Of a stretch of DNA of 51,638 nt, positions 41,309-50,371 are shown piece by piece. The notes under the pieces are model-generated. The model did not search any database. It was not told the origin of the DNA and saw nothing but the letters and a program-made list of their open reading frames with translations. The position numbers and the translations under genes are program-made. The first letter of the stretch is position 1. Every line of letters begins with the position of its first letter. Location of the stretch: NCBI GenBank assembly GCA_024102635.1, contig JAGFJO010000058.1, positions 1 to 51,638 of the forward strand. The letters run 5' to 3'. The DNA comes from Deltaproteobacteria bacterium (GTDB lineage Bacteria; Bdellovibrionota_C; UBA2361; JAGFJO01).

Positions 41309-42325
41309 ATGAAATTTATCGACGAGGTAGAAATTGAAATTTCCGGGGGCAACGGAGGCTCTGGCTGCCGCCATTTTCGGCGGGAGAAATTCGTGCCGCT
41401 GGGTGGACCTGATGGCGGAGATGGCGGGCACGGCGGATCAGTTATCATCAGAGCCGACAAGAATATACTTACTCTTCTGGATTTCCGGCATCAACCCCGC
41501 TGGAAGGCGGATGACGGGCGTCCCGGTCAGGGCAGCCGCAAAGATGGCCGCAGCGGTGATGACTTGATAATAAAGGTTCCTGTCGGTACCGAAATTATCG
41601 ACCTTTCCGACGGCTCGCTCTTGCAAGACCTCTCTGCCGATGGCTCTGAATGCGTTGCCGCAAAAGGCGGACGCGGTGGCAAGGGAAATCACTTTTTTAA
41701 GTCGCCAACCAATAGAGCACCTGACCATTTCCAGCCGGGGGAACCAGGTGAAAAGCGAACCATTAAACTTTCGCTAAAACTGGTAGCCGACGTTGGACTT
41801 ATAGGACTGCCGAATGCCGGTAAGTCAACACTTATCTCGCGCGTCTCTGCAGCTAAGCCTAAAATTGCCGATTATCCCTTCACGACTCTTGTTCCAAATT
41901 TGGGAGTGGTTCGGGGACGTGACGGCCTGAGTTTCGTCATGGCTGATATTCCCGGTCTTATCCCTGAAGCTCATCTCGGAAAGGGACTTGGAATTAAATT
42001 TCTAAAACATATCGAGCGAACTAAATTGCTCGTACACCTAGTTGACGTTAATCAGTACGAGGATGACGGCAACCCGCGTACAATTTGGAATGCCTTTCAG
42101 GAAGTTTGCGCAGAACTGAACGCCTTCTCGCCCGAACTCGCTGCCAAGCCGCAGCTGGTTGCTATTACAAAGATTGATTCGTTGCCGGACAAAGAGCCGT
42201 TATCAGAGTTGACACAACGCTTTGAAAAGGAGGGCTACCTCTGCTTCCCGATCTCAAGCGTTAGCGGTGAAGGTCTGCAGCAGCTACTCGATGCCGTCGG
42301 TGAAAAGCTAAAGACCTTAACGTAA
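41309..42325 (+). CDS. obgE: GTPase Obg/CgtA
   Basis: Ribosome-associated GTPase for 50S assembly and stress signalling. Glycine-rich Obg fold at 1-157 (SGGNGGSGCRHFRREKFVPLGGPDGGDGGHGG), then the G domain: G1 GLPNAGKST (166-174), switch YPFTTLVPNLGVV, G3 DIPGLI, G4 ITKID. At 338 aa it lacks the C-terminal OCT domain, as in many proteobacteria. The start has no Shine-Dalgarno; the micro-ORF ATGA overlap and the tandem repeats just upstream may shape its expression. Confidence 0.97.
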   Translation: MKFIDEVEIEISGGNGGSGCRHFRREKFVPLGGPDGGDGGHGGSVIIRADKNILTLLDFRHQPRWKADDGRPGQGSRKDGRSGDDLIIKVPVGTEIIDLSDGSLLQDLSADGSECVAAKGGRGGKGNHFFKSPTNRAPDHFQPGEPGEKRTIKLSLKLVADVGLIGLPNAGKSTLISRVSAAKPKIADYPFTTLVPNLGVVRGRDGLSFVMADIPGLIPEAHLGKGLGIKFLKHIERTKLLVHLVDVNQYEDDGNPRTIWNAFQEVCAELNAFSPELAAKPQLVAITKIDSLPDKEPLSELTQRFEKEGYLCFPISSVSGEGLQQLLDAVGEKLKTLT

Positions 42326-42426
42326 ATAGAAAACAGCGCCCCCTCCGGGCGATCAGCCCCCCGGCAATCGTTTGAAACGGTGATTACCATCAAAACATCT
42401 AATCTATAAGCTGACCGGATTGCTGA

Positions 42427-42455
42427 TTGTCTGAAAATCACTGATTTGATATAAT
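42427..42455 (+). promoter_or_regulatory. Sigma70-type promoter TTGTCT-N17-TATAAT upstream of rsfS
   Basis: -35 TTGTCT (42427-42432), 17-bp spacer, consensus TATAAT (42450-42455). Transcription would start near 42462, about 480 nt before the rsfS ATG, so either a long leader or unrecognised small genes lie between. Confidence 0.65.
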
Positions 42456-42939
42456 TAGTTTAGTTATTAAGGGAGATTGGATTACGAGTCTACTGATAAC
42501 CAGCCAAATCTGCATTAGCAGCCCAGAGGGAGCCATCAGCCGGGGACCCCGTCCGGCAGCCTTAAATTTCGTCGCGTTTTCCGCAAGTTATCAAGTTTCG
42601 GCTGATTTTTACTCCACTGATCAAAATATTCTGTCGATATTTAAACCAGAAGCTTTTATGAACTCTACTAACTTGGAGGAGTCAGGTAATTAAGAGCTTT
42701 CAGCAATTGCAGACACTCCATGCGGGATTCTCGGTCTCGCTGACGGAATGGTCGACTGCCGATTCGCCGAGCATTACGGAAGTTCCGCCCTTTCGCACCC
42801 CCATCTTGAAAATTTTAGAATTAACGTTCAAAAATTACTCGGACTTCCGAAGGGAATTCGGACTATCTCGTCCTATCAGTCTCGATAAGTTGCAGAAAGA
42901 GAGATTTAGTTTATTTAACTTTGGAGGAAATGCCACAAT
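42456..42939 (+). other. Long leader with two overlapping open frames before rsfS
   Basis: No ATG-started gene of good length. Two frames tile the space: 42481-42693 (about 70 codons, AAGGGAG 5 nt before an ATT) and 42689-42943 (about 84 codons, GGAGGAG 7 nt before an ATT; the only NTG start is TTG 42707). They overlap as ATTAA, and the second overlaps the rsfS start as ATGA. ATT starts are rare, so I treat these as hints only. Neither resembles NadD, which often sits here between obg and rsfS. Confidence 0.35.
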
Positions 42940-43341
42940 ATGACAGAAAACGTTGCAGTTGCTGTGTTAAATCCCTCGCTCGAAGAACTCCTCGACAAAA
43001 TTATCAAGGCGTGCGGCGAAGCAAAGGGCAAGGACACTGTTCTCCTTGACGTTTCAAAGATCTCTGATATCGCCCAATATTTCGTTATCGTCAGCGGACG
43101 TTCGGACCGCCAAGTTCAGGGCATAAGCAATAAAATCATCCAATCAATCACTGAAATGGGTATCGCTCCCACTTCAGTAGAGGGGTTAGAAGAGGGGCAA
43201 TGGGTGCTTATGGATACCGGTGACGTCGTAGTTCATGTGTTCTATGAGCCGACTCGAGAGTACTACGACTTAGAGGGCCTCTGGGCCTCGGCCAAACGGC
43301 TTGAAGTCGGCAGTAAGAACGGAGGTCGGGAGGCTGCATAG
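42940..43341 (+). CDS. rsfS: Ribosomal silencing factor RsfS
   Basis: 133-aa Iojap/RsfS protein that binds L14 and blocks subunit joining when nutrients run out. DTVLLDVSKISDIAQYFVIVSGRSDRQVQGIS, GLEEGQWVLMDTGDVVVHVF and REYYDLEGLWASAKRLE are diagnostic. TTTGGAGGA lies 11 nt upstream. Part of the obg-rsfS neighbourhood common in bacteria, here with nadD missing. Confidence 0.96.
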   Translation: MTENVAVAVLNPSLEELLDKIIKACGEAKGKDTVLLDVSKISDIAQYFVIVSGRSDRQVQGISNKIIQSITEMGIAPTSVEGLEEGQWVLMDTGDVVVHVFYEPTREYYDLEGLWASAKRLEVGSKNGGREAA

Positions 43342-43579
43342 CTAACCACCTTCTCTAAATTAACCGCTTTAGGCCCATATCAGGGGCGCTCCATGATCCC
43401 TGACCTACCATTTTGGCTGTAAAAATCCGTTAAGCAGCGATATTACTTACTTGTGCTCTCCTTTTTCTCTTTGGCTAAGAGAGCAGAATTACACAAAACT
43501 TTCTACCTTATGCAGTATTTGATACTATTTGAGCCGTTTCGCAATCGGGCGAGAATGCGCTTAATAGGTTGAGGCGATA

Positions 43580-44881
43580 ATGATAACCAAATTCAATCGT
43601 TTGATAGTTGTTCTTCTTGTAGTCGCTGTCGCTCTTTACTTTGTACTACTAAACAATTCGCAGATCACTGTATACCTTTATCCAGGCTCTCCTATCTCTG
43701 CTAATGCCGGAGCCATTCTTCTCGCCGTGTTCGCGCTAGGCATGCTTTTTATGGCGCTCATAGCGCTTTGGTTCGGCATGAAGTCCTACTTCAGAGAGCG
43801 CGGACTAATCGCCAAGGATAGGCAGAGACAGGCATTCTACCAAGGTATGATTAAGGCGCGCAGCTACGCGGCCACCGCCGAATGGGTTAAAGCCAAGGAA
43901 CATTGGGAATCGGTAATAAAAAAGGATCCGACTGACATAATAGCCCGCATTGAACTTTCTCGCACTCTGGAAGAGCTTGCGCGCGAAGGAAGCTGCGAGA
44001 TGATTGAAGCGCTGCGAGTCCTTGATGCCGCGCGGGCGGCCGATCCGAGCAACAGTGAAGTTTTGGCGCGCGCTGCAGAACTTAATCTGGCTCTCAATAA
44101 CAAAACTGCAGCATTAGACAATCTTAACCTAATGCTCTACCACCACCCTAATGCAAAGTCCGCTTTGCTGGCGCGCAACGTAGCCGAAGACCTAGGCAGA
44201 ATCGATGATGCTTTTGAGTACCAGCGAAGACTGGAAGCCTTATCCGTCAATACAAATCATGCGGAGATTACCGCACGGCTCTCCTTTAAAAAGCTTCTGT
44301 TGGAACACTCCACCGACCAGGAGTCGTTACGCGCGCAGCTGAAGCAGTTTATCAAGAAGAACCCCGAACACGCCCCTGCTTTGACTAAACTTGCAGAAAT
44401 TGAGGCTGCGTCGGGTAAGTTGGATGAGGCGGCCCAGCTTTATTTAAAGGCATCGAAATCCTCCGGCGATAGCCAAGCGTGGCACCTCGCCGCCCGCCAC
44501 TGGCTCAAGGCTAATCTTCCGGATAAAGCGATTGCTGCGGCCAAACTCACCACGGGTGAAACAAGTGGCGAGGCGCGTATAAGGGCCGAGATGGAGCTGA
44601 TAAGGCTCTACTTGGCACTTAATATGCTTGAAGAGGCACGGCAACATCTGGATGGATTCCCGTTTCTGCTCAAGCGTGAGAACGTGAAGCGCGGCAGGGA
44701 TCTGATGGCTTTGTATCTGAGCCTGAAAGGTCTTTGCCTAAGCCGGATGGGTGAATATCAACACAGCAGCGATATCTTTAAGAAGCTTTGTGAACAGGAG
44801 CCCGAGCTTCAGGATTTTATTAAGGATGTGGAGCACGCCCCTTCAACGGAAGCGCCTGCTCCAAGGCTCTCAACACCATAG
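43580..44881 (+). CDS. LapA-LapB-like fusion: membrane TPR protein
   Basis: 433 aa. The first 75 residues form two transmembrane helices with the LapA (DUF1049) look: VLLVVAVALYFVLLNNSQITVYLYPG and GAILLAVFALGMLFMALIALWFG. The rest is a tetratricopeptide solenoid (KAKEHWESVIKKDPTDIIARIELSRTL; ALRVLDAARAADPSNSEVLARAAEL; LDEAAQLYLKASKSSGDSQAWHLAARHWL). In E. coli, LapA and LapB are separate and regulate LPS synthesis through LpxC turnover. No rubredoxin-type metal site like that of LapB is visible at the C-terminus, so LpxC control is only a possibility. GAGG 7 nt before the ATG; gpmI follows after 6 bp. Confidence 0.8.
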   Translation: MITKFNRLIVVLLVVAVALYFVLLNNSQITVYLYPGSPISANAGAILLAVFALGMLFMALIALWFGMKSYFRERGLIAKDRQRQAFYQGMIKARSYAATAEWVKAKEHWESVIKKDPTDIIARIELSRTLEELAREGSCEMIEALRVLDAARAADPSNSEVLARAAELNLALNNKTAALDNLNLMLYHHPNAKSALLARNVAEDLGRIDDAFEYQRRLEALSVNTNHAEITARLSFKKLLLEHSTDQESLRAQLKQFIKKNPEHAPALTKLAEIEAASGKLDEAAQLYLKASKSSGDSQAWHLAARHWLKANLPDKAIAAAKLTTGETSGEARIRAEMELIRLYLALNMLEEARQHLDGFPFLLKRENVKRGRDLMALYLSLKGLCLSRMGEYQHSSDIFKKLCEQEPELQDFIKDVEHAPSTEAPAPRLSTP

Positions 44882-44887
44882 AGACAG

Positions 44888-46414
44888 ATGAACCGCCAGC
44901 TCACACTCTTATGTATCCTAGATGGACTGGGGTTAAACCCGGATACCCGTGGGAATGCCGTTAAACTGGCGAAAACGCCCGTTCTGGACCGCTTAACCGC
45001 TGAGTGCCCGTCTTCAACGCTGGTCACCCATGGCGAAGCCGTTGGTCTTCCGGCCGGCCAGATGGGAAATTCAGAAGTCGGTCATTTAAATATCGGCGCC
45101 GGAAGAGTCGTCGAACAGTGGCTGCTCCGCATAAGCCGTGCTCTAAAGGGAGAATCCCTTCCTGATTCAGAGCAATACGCCGCTTTTGTGAAAAACTGCC
45201 AATCAAGCCCTAAAGTGCATTTAGTCGGACTTGTGAGCGACGGTGGTGTTCACTCACATATTGAACACCTTCTGCTTCTTATTACTCGCCTGCGGCGCGA
45301 TCTTAGTTCCGAACTGGTAATTCATGTAGTTACGGACGGCCGCGATACCGCCCCAAATTCAGCAGTTAAGTTTACAGGCGTCCTGCTTGATCACATAGCG
45401 GATGTTCCAAGATGCACAATAGGGTCGGTGGCCGGGCGTTTTTATGCAATGGATAGAGACAAACGTTGGGAGCGAACATCGCGCGCCTTCGATGCGATTG
45501 CGGCAGGAAAGGCCCCTCAGCTGTCAGATCCACTCACCGGAATTGAAGAAAGTTATGCTGCGGAGGTGAGCGATGAGTTTATCGAGCCCTTTATTGTGGC
45601 GCCCTCCCCGATTGCGGCGGATGACGGTATCGTCTTTTGGAATTTCAGAGAAGATCGAATGCGGCAGATAGTGGCCGCTCTTGCTCTTAAGGATTTTGCC
45701 GGTTTTGAAAGAGGTGATTATACTCCACCGCCTCCCTCCCGGGTGCTGTGTTTTACAGATTACGATCGCACCTTTCATCTTCCGTTTCTGTTTCCCATCC
45801 ACAACATAAAAAATCATTTGGGAGAGGTCATCGCTAAGCTCGGGCTCAAGCAGCTTCGCGTTGCCGAAACCGAAAAGTATCCGCACGTCACCTACTTTTT
45901 GAACGGCGGTGTTGAAAAGGAGCTGCCCGGTGAGGAGCGCAAGCTCGTGCCATCGCCGCGTGATGTCAAAACCTATGATCTGAAACCCGAAATGAGCGCC
46001 GTTGCCGTTACCGACATCGTAGTCGCTGCAATTGCGGCCGGGGAGCACGCCTTAATCGTTGTTAACCTGGCAAATTGCGACATGGTCGGCCACACAGGTA
46101 ATCTGGATGCTGCCGTAAAGGCCGTTGAAACAGTAGACCTCTGCCTTGGCCGTATGGTTGATGCGCTCGCCACTGCTGGTGGCCAAGCTTTGATAATCGC
46201 CGACCACGGAAATGCGGAGCAGATGATCGATTATGAGACAGGCTTCGCGCATACAGCGCATACTAAGTACCCGGTCCCGATTATCATGGTAGGAAGCCGC
46301 TCTTGCTCGAGCCTTGAAGCCGGCGGCGCGCTGTGTGATGTTGCTCCCACACTCCTTAAAATGATGGGGATACCTCAGCCCGAAGAGATGGGCGGAAAGC
46401 CACTTTGTGCGTAA
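44888..46414 (+). CDS. gpmI: 2,3-bisphosphoglycerate-independent phosphoglycerate mutase
   Basis: Interconverts 3- and 2-phosphoglycerate with two Mn ions. Alkaline-phosphatase fold: metal ligand Asp12 (ILDGLGLN), phosphoserine Ser62 (GQMGNSEVGHLNIGAGR), VTDGRDTAPNSA, GRFYAMDRDKRWERT, FREDRMRQI, NLANCDMVGHTG and IADHGNAEQM. 508 aa is the normal length. Six bp behind the LapA-TPR gene, so probably co-transcribed. Confidence 0.97.
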   Translation: MNRQLTLLCILDGLGLNPDTRGNAVKLAKTPVLDRLTAECPSSTLVTHGEAVGLPAGQMGNSEVGHLNIGAGRVVEQWLLRISRALKGESLPDSEQYAAFVKNCQSSPKVHLVGLVSDGGVHSHIEHLLLLITRLRRDLSSELVIHVVTDGRDTAPNSAVKFTGVLLDHIADVPRCTIGSVAGRFYAMDRDKRWERTSRAFDAIAAGKAPQLSDPLTGIEESYAAEVSDEFIEPFIVAPSPIAADDGIVFWNFREDRMRQIVAALALKDFAGFERGDYTPPPPSRVLCFTDYDRTFHLPFLFPIHNIKNHLGEVIAKLGLKQLRVAETEKYPHVTYFLNGGVEKELPGEERKLVPSPRDVKTYDLKPEMSAVAVTDIVVAAIAAGEHALIVVNLANCDMVGHTGNLDAAVKAVETVDLCLGRMVDALATAGGQALIIADHGNAEQMIDYETGFAHTAHTKYPVPIIMVGSRSCSSLEAGGALCDVAPTLLKMMGIPQPEEMGGKPLCA

Positions 46415-46540
46415 TTCTGGTCTCGTCGGGCTCTTTTTCATCTTCCACCGCCAGACGACACAACATTTTCTTTAGATTTCCGATAAGAAAAATGGTTAGG
46501 GCTACGTTGAAACTGATCAATATAAATCAACCTGGAAGCA

Positions 46541-47329
46541 ATGTTCAATATTTTACAAGAAGCGGGCCGGCTTATATGTCCCTACCGCTGTCTACTTTGC
46601 AGAAAGCGCCTTGCGGAGAGATACATCTGCCACTCCTGCCGCCCACCCGAGAGGTCAGGAATCTGCGAGTACAACTGCATAGTGTGCTTCACTTCCACGA
46701 ATGAACTGGATGTCTCAGAACGGTGCAATCTTTGCGCGTTATTTCCGCTACCATACAGCCGGGTACGTTACTTATGGAACTATTCCGATGCGAATGTTGC
46801 AAGCTTCATCACTTCTATGAAATACGCACCGAGCCCTGCCCTACTGCGCTATGCGTGCAAACACTTGGCTTTGGCACTTCCCTATTACTTCGGCAGTTGC
46901 GAGTGGGATGCTCTCGTTCCTATGCCCATCGCGCGGCAACATTTTAGAGAGCGCGGCTTTGACCACTGCTTTCAGATTGCGAAAACACTGAAACGTTGCT
47001 GCTCATTTGTCAGCACTACACCGATTATATCAAGCGCCTTGACCCATCGGGGGTACAAATATGCCCAAGCATCACTGCCGCACGGTGAAAGAATCAAGAA
47101 CGTTAGATATTCTTTTAAGTGCGCCTCGCTGGTTAAAGAATTGAAGGTGTTGCTCATAGATGACGTTATCACCACGGGGGCAACCCTGCACTTCGCTGCT
47201 CAAGCATTACTAGATGCTGGGGCGCAAACCGTTGATGTACTGGCTTTAGCAAAAGCTCCAGTGTGGCAAGAGATGCGGGCGGAGCTATATATGCGCTCTA
47301 CTAAAGCAAACGGCTGCCGATTCGGATGA
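46541..47329 (+). CDS. ComF-family phosphoribosyltransferase-like protein
   Basis: 262 aa. N-terminal cysteine pairs for zinc (CPYRCLLC, YICHSC, NCIVC, RCNLC), then LVPMPIARQHFRERGFDHC and the PRPP-binding loop VLLIDDVITTGATLH. ComF/GntX proteins are linked to DNA uptake or the use of foreign DNA, but the reaction is unknown. The ATG has GGAAG very close upstream. No other competence gene is in the window. Confidence 0.92.
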   Translation: MFNILQEAGRLICPYRCLLCRKRLAERYICHSCRPPERSGICEYNCIVCFTSTNELDVSERCNLCALFPLPYSRVRYLWNYSDANVASFITSMKYAPSPALLRYACKHLALALPYYFGSCEWDALVPMPIARQHFRERGFDHCFQIAKTLKRCCSFVSTTPIISSALTHRGYKYAQASLPHGERIKNVRYSFKCASLVKELKVLLIDDVITTGATLHFAAQALLDAGAQTVDVLALAKAPVWQEMRAELYMRSTKANGCRFG

Positions 47330-47380
47330 AGTATGCTATATTAGCCATCGATGCGGATTGCAAACCTCGTTAATTGACAG

Positions 47381-47872
47381 ATGCTGCGTTCGGTCTTTAC
47401 AAATTTTTTTGGCGGCTTGCTCCTTATGTTGGCGAGCGGCTGCACCTTAACAGTAAAAAGCTATCCTGGCCCGGAGCGCCCCGATAGCGAACTCTCCAGA
47501 ATCGCAGTTCGATCATCAGGCGCTGCCGTTATAGAGTCGGTTACTATCGACTCATTCTCACACGGTCCACTTGCCGACATATTCCAGGTACTACCGGGCG
47601 AGCATAAGTTCTCCCTAAAGTTCCGCTTCGAAGACAGAAGTTTTTGCAGTAGTGATTCGGCTATCTGCCAGCCGCTCATGCAATATGGTACTTGCCGGGG
47701 CAGCATAATCACCGCACCCAATCGTGACTATCTAGTGACAATCGACAACTACTACTCGCTGGTAATAGCCAATGTTGCAGCAAAAGGCTACTATGATCTC
47801 CTCGAACGGGGAGACGAGCCTCATGTCGGTTCAGTCCACTGCCGAATCGAGCACACGTATGATTACCTTTAG
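47381..47872 (+). CDS. Hypothetical lipoprotein
   Basis: 163 aa with a lipoprotein signal (GGLLLMLASGC, Cys 21) and a small beta-rich domain with several Cys after the anchor. VKSYPGPERPDSELSRIAV and VLPGEHKFSLKFRF recall a widespread group of small lipoproteins with a PEGA-like fold, but I cannot name it. Possibly co-transcribed with comF (51-bp gap). Confidence 0.75.
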   Translation: MLRSVFTNFFGGLLLMLASGCTLTVKSYPGPERPDSELSRIAVRSSGAAVIESVTIDSFSHGPLADIFQVLPGEHKFSLKFRFEDRSFCSSDSAICQPLMQYGTCRGSIITAPNRDYLVTIDNYYSLVIANVAAKGYYDLLERGDEPHVGSVHCRIEHTYDYL

Positions 47873-47995
47873 CCCTTAAGCGCTCAGTGCCTAGGAGCGT
47901 TCGCTTGAAAAGAAAAAATCATCTCTGTCCTATTGTAATTTCTCTCTTTTCACGACATTTTTAGTAAGATCAGCTACTCGCAAATAAGCCCTACT

Positions 47996-48781
47996 ATGCC
48001 GGATAACGTAAAGCCATTCGACCGCCTAATCCAGATCACCGCGAAACTGCGAGACCCCAATGGCGGGTGCCCTTGGGATCTGGAACAAACACACCAAACC
48101 TTGAAGCCCTATGTGATTGAAGAAGCACATGAAGTGGTAGATGCCATTGATGCCGGTCCGGATAAACTACGGGACGAGCTTGGCGATCTGTTGCTACAAG
48201 TAATGCTCCATAGCCAGATCGCAACAGAAGCAGGCGACTTTACAATTGATGATGTTGTGCGCGGCATCACAGAGAAGATGATCCATCGTCACCCCCATGT
48301 ATTTGGGGATGTAAAGGTCAAAGATTCAGACGAAGTCTTGAGGAACTGGGAGCAGAAAAAACGAGAGAAGCTGGCTGAGGACAAAAGCATTCTGGATGGC
48401 GTGCCTCGCTCCATGCCGGCCCTTTTGAGGGCCCAAAGAGTCGGCGAAAAGGCGGCCCGCGTCGGCTTTGAATGGCCTACTTTGGAGGGCGTGCGCGATA
48501 AAGTTTACGAGGAGATGAACGAGTTCCTCGAGCACTTGCCCAGCGGCACAGCCGACAGGGAAAAACTCGAAGATGAATTCGGCGATATTTTATTCGCCCT
48601 CACACAGCTAGCCAGGCGTCTCAAGCTAAATAGCGAGGATCTTTTGAGCCGTGCCACGGATAAGTTTTCCCGCCGATTCAAAGAGATGGAGAAGCGTGCC
48701 GCGCGTTCCCTTGCAGATCTTACGATTGATGAACTCGACGCAATATGGGAAGAAGTTAAGCAGGACGAAAGAAAGGCCTGA
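47996..48781 (+). CDS. mazG: Nucleoside triphosphate pyrophosphohydrolase MazG
   Basis: Hydrolyses (d)NTPs to monophosphates plus pyrophosphate, clearing damaged nucleotides. 261 aa with two MazG repeats: GGCPWDLEQTHQTLKPYVIEEAHEVVDAID with DELGDLLLQVMLHS, and later RVGFEWPTLEGVRDKVYEEMNEF with DEFGDILFALTQLARRL; HRHPHVFGDV joins them. A TAAGAT 23 bp upstream could be a -10. Confidence 0.95.
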   Translation: MPDNVKPFDRLIQITAKLRDPNGGCPWDLEQTHQTLKPYVIEEAHEVVDAIDAGPDKLRDELGDLLLQVMLHSQIATEAGDFTIDDVVRGITEKMIHRHPHVFGDVKVKDSDEVLRNWEQKKREKLAEDKSILDGVPRSMPALLRAQRVGEKAARVGFEWPTLEGVRDKVYEEMNEFLEHLPSGTADREKLEDEFGDILFALTQLARRLKLNSEDLLSRATDKFSRRFKEMEKRAARSLADLTIDELDAIWEEVKQDERKA

Positions 48782-48822
48782 CCGGGCATCGGAAGGACCT
48801 TCAGTTTACTGCTTATAGGCTT

Positions 48823-50145
48823 ATGAGCTCTTCTCAACGGGAGGTTTTAGGATTCACTCCATATCAGTGGCTGGTGATTTTTGCCGCATGGTTAGGATGG
48901 GGCTTTGATGTTTTTGACGCGCTCCTTTTCAACTATGTGGCAAGGCTATGCGTTCCCTCTTTGCTGGGCGTAGGTGCCGATCAGAAGCATTTGATTACGC
49001 AGTGGGTCGGAATACTGACTAGCGTGCTTTTGATCGGATGGGCGCTCGGTGGGATTCTCTTCGGTAAGATCACCGACCGCATAGGCCGCACCAAGACGCT
49101 TCTTCTAACCATGATGACGTATGCGCTCGCCACCGCTGCCTGCGCATTCGCCCCGAATATCTGGGTGCTGATGCTCTTCCGTTTCATAGCTAGCCTCGGC
49201 ATCGGTGGTGAATGGGCGGCCGGAGCGGCTCTAGTGGCGGAGACAGTGCCGGAGAAAAAACGTGTTGCCGCGGGAGCACTGCTTTACACAGCAGCGCCTG
49301 CAGGGCTCTTTCTTGCCACCTTCGTAACCGACCTTTTTACAAGGCAGCTGACCTTTATAGCTTCTGATCCAAACCTGTCGTGGAGGGCAGTATTTTTAAC
49401 CGGATTGATACCTGCTGCTGTCGCACTATTAATACGGCTTAAAGTTAGAGAGCCGGAGGGCTGGAGCGCCGCTGAGGAGAAGCCTAAGATAGCTGAACTT
49501 TTCTCACCGGCTTACCGCCGCCGCACCATTGGAGGACTGGTTGTAGCGCTGGTAGCGCTCATTACCTGGTGGAGCTGTAATGCCTTCGTACCGACGATTG
49601 CTAGTTTCTTAGCGCAAGATCAAGCGGCAGGAATTAGCCCCGAAGCGGGACGTCTACTGCAAGCTCAATACATCACTATCAGCACGACCAGCTTCAATTT
49701 AGGGGGACTAATAGGAACACTACTTACAATTCCCATTGCCGTTTACTGCGGCCGGCGCCCGATGTTCATCGGCTACTTTGCGGCGAGCGCGGTGAGCATC
49801 TGGCTCGCCTTTCAGGGCGATTTCCATTCAGAAACACGCCTATACATACTGTTCTTTGTCGGTCTAACGGTTTTCGGCGTATTCGGCTCATTCACGTTTT
49901 ACCTTCCCGAGCTCTTTCCGATGCGGCTGCGGGGAACAGGAAGCGGATTTTGCTACAATACCGGCAGGCTCATAACCGCCGTCGGTCCGTTTCTAGTTGG
50001 AGCAGTCGCCTCATCAGCTTCTACGAGCGAAGAAATCATGACGATTGTAAGCTGGGTGGCAGCAGTTCCGCTGGCAGGATGCCTGTTGGTAATGGCAGGA
50101 TTAGGGGAAGAGACTAAAGGGCAGGCATTGGAGAGCCAATCTTGA
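48823..50145 (+). CDS. MFS transporter (metabolite:H+ symporter type)
   Basis: 440 aa, twelve predicted helices. Motif A between TM2 and TM3 is GKITDRIGRTKTLLLTM; WGFDVFDALLFNYV and RFIASLGIGGEWAAGAALVAETVPEKKR match the aromatic-acid/sialic-acid/sugar symporter subfamily. FTFYLPELFPMRLRGTGSGFCYNTGR is the matching C-terminal block. Substrate unknown. It follows mazG by 41 bp. Confidence 0.92.
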   Translation: MSSSQREVLGFTPYQWLVIFAAWLGWGFDVFDALLFNYVARLCVPSLLGVGADQKHLITQWVGILTSVLLIGWALGGILFGKITDRIGRTKTLLLTMMTYALATAACAFAPNIWVLMLFRFIASLGIGGEWAAGAALVAETVPEKKRVAAGALLYTAAPAGLFLATFVTDLFTRQLTFIASDPNLSWRAVFLTGLIPAAVALLIRLKVREPEGWSAAEEKPKIAELFSPAYRRRTIGGLVVALVALITWWSCNAFVPTIASFLAQDQAAGISPEAGRLLQAQYITISTTSFNLGGLIGTLLTIPIAVYCGRRPMFIGYFAASAVSIWLAFQGDFHSETRLYILFFVGLTVFGVFGSFTFYLPELFPMRLRGTGSGFCYNTGRLITAVGPFLVGAVASSASTSEEIMTIVSWVAAVPLAGCLLVMAGLGEETKGQALESQS

Positions 50146-50327
50146 ACGGCACGGTATTGTGCTCTTGAAATCTTGTAAATCCACAGAATGGCGCGACAAG
50201 TCCGGTGGTTATCATACCCTATATAAGCTGAATCTCCCCGCCACTGAGCTTTGTTGCGTACTAACAGCAACAGTGCAAAACTAGTCTATCTCTCTTCGCT
50301 CTGTTCCTTCGGCAGTCCCTATCCGAG

Positions 50328-50357
50328 ACATCCATGGAACCCAAATGCCTGGATAGG
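50328..50357 (+). promoter_or_regulatory. Inverted repeat beside the acyltransferase ribosome-binding site
   Basis: CCTATCC (50328-50334) and GGATAGG (50351-50357) form a 7-bp stem with a 16-nt loop; the right arm abuts AAAGGAG (50358-50364), so folding could tune translation. Confidence 0.35.
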
Positions 50358-50371
50358 AAAGGAGTTGCTGC

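Noticed and set aside
42707..42943. 78-codon ORF from TTG 42707 as an ordinary gene
   Set aside because: TTG has no ribosome-binding site at proper distance and the peptide matches nothing I know; treated as part of the leader.
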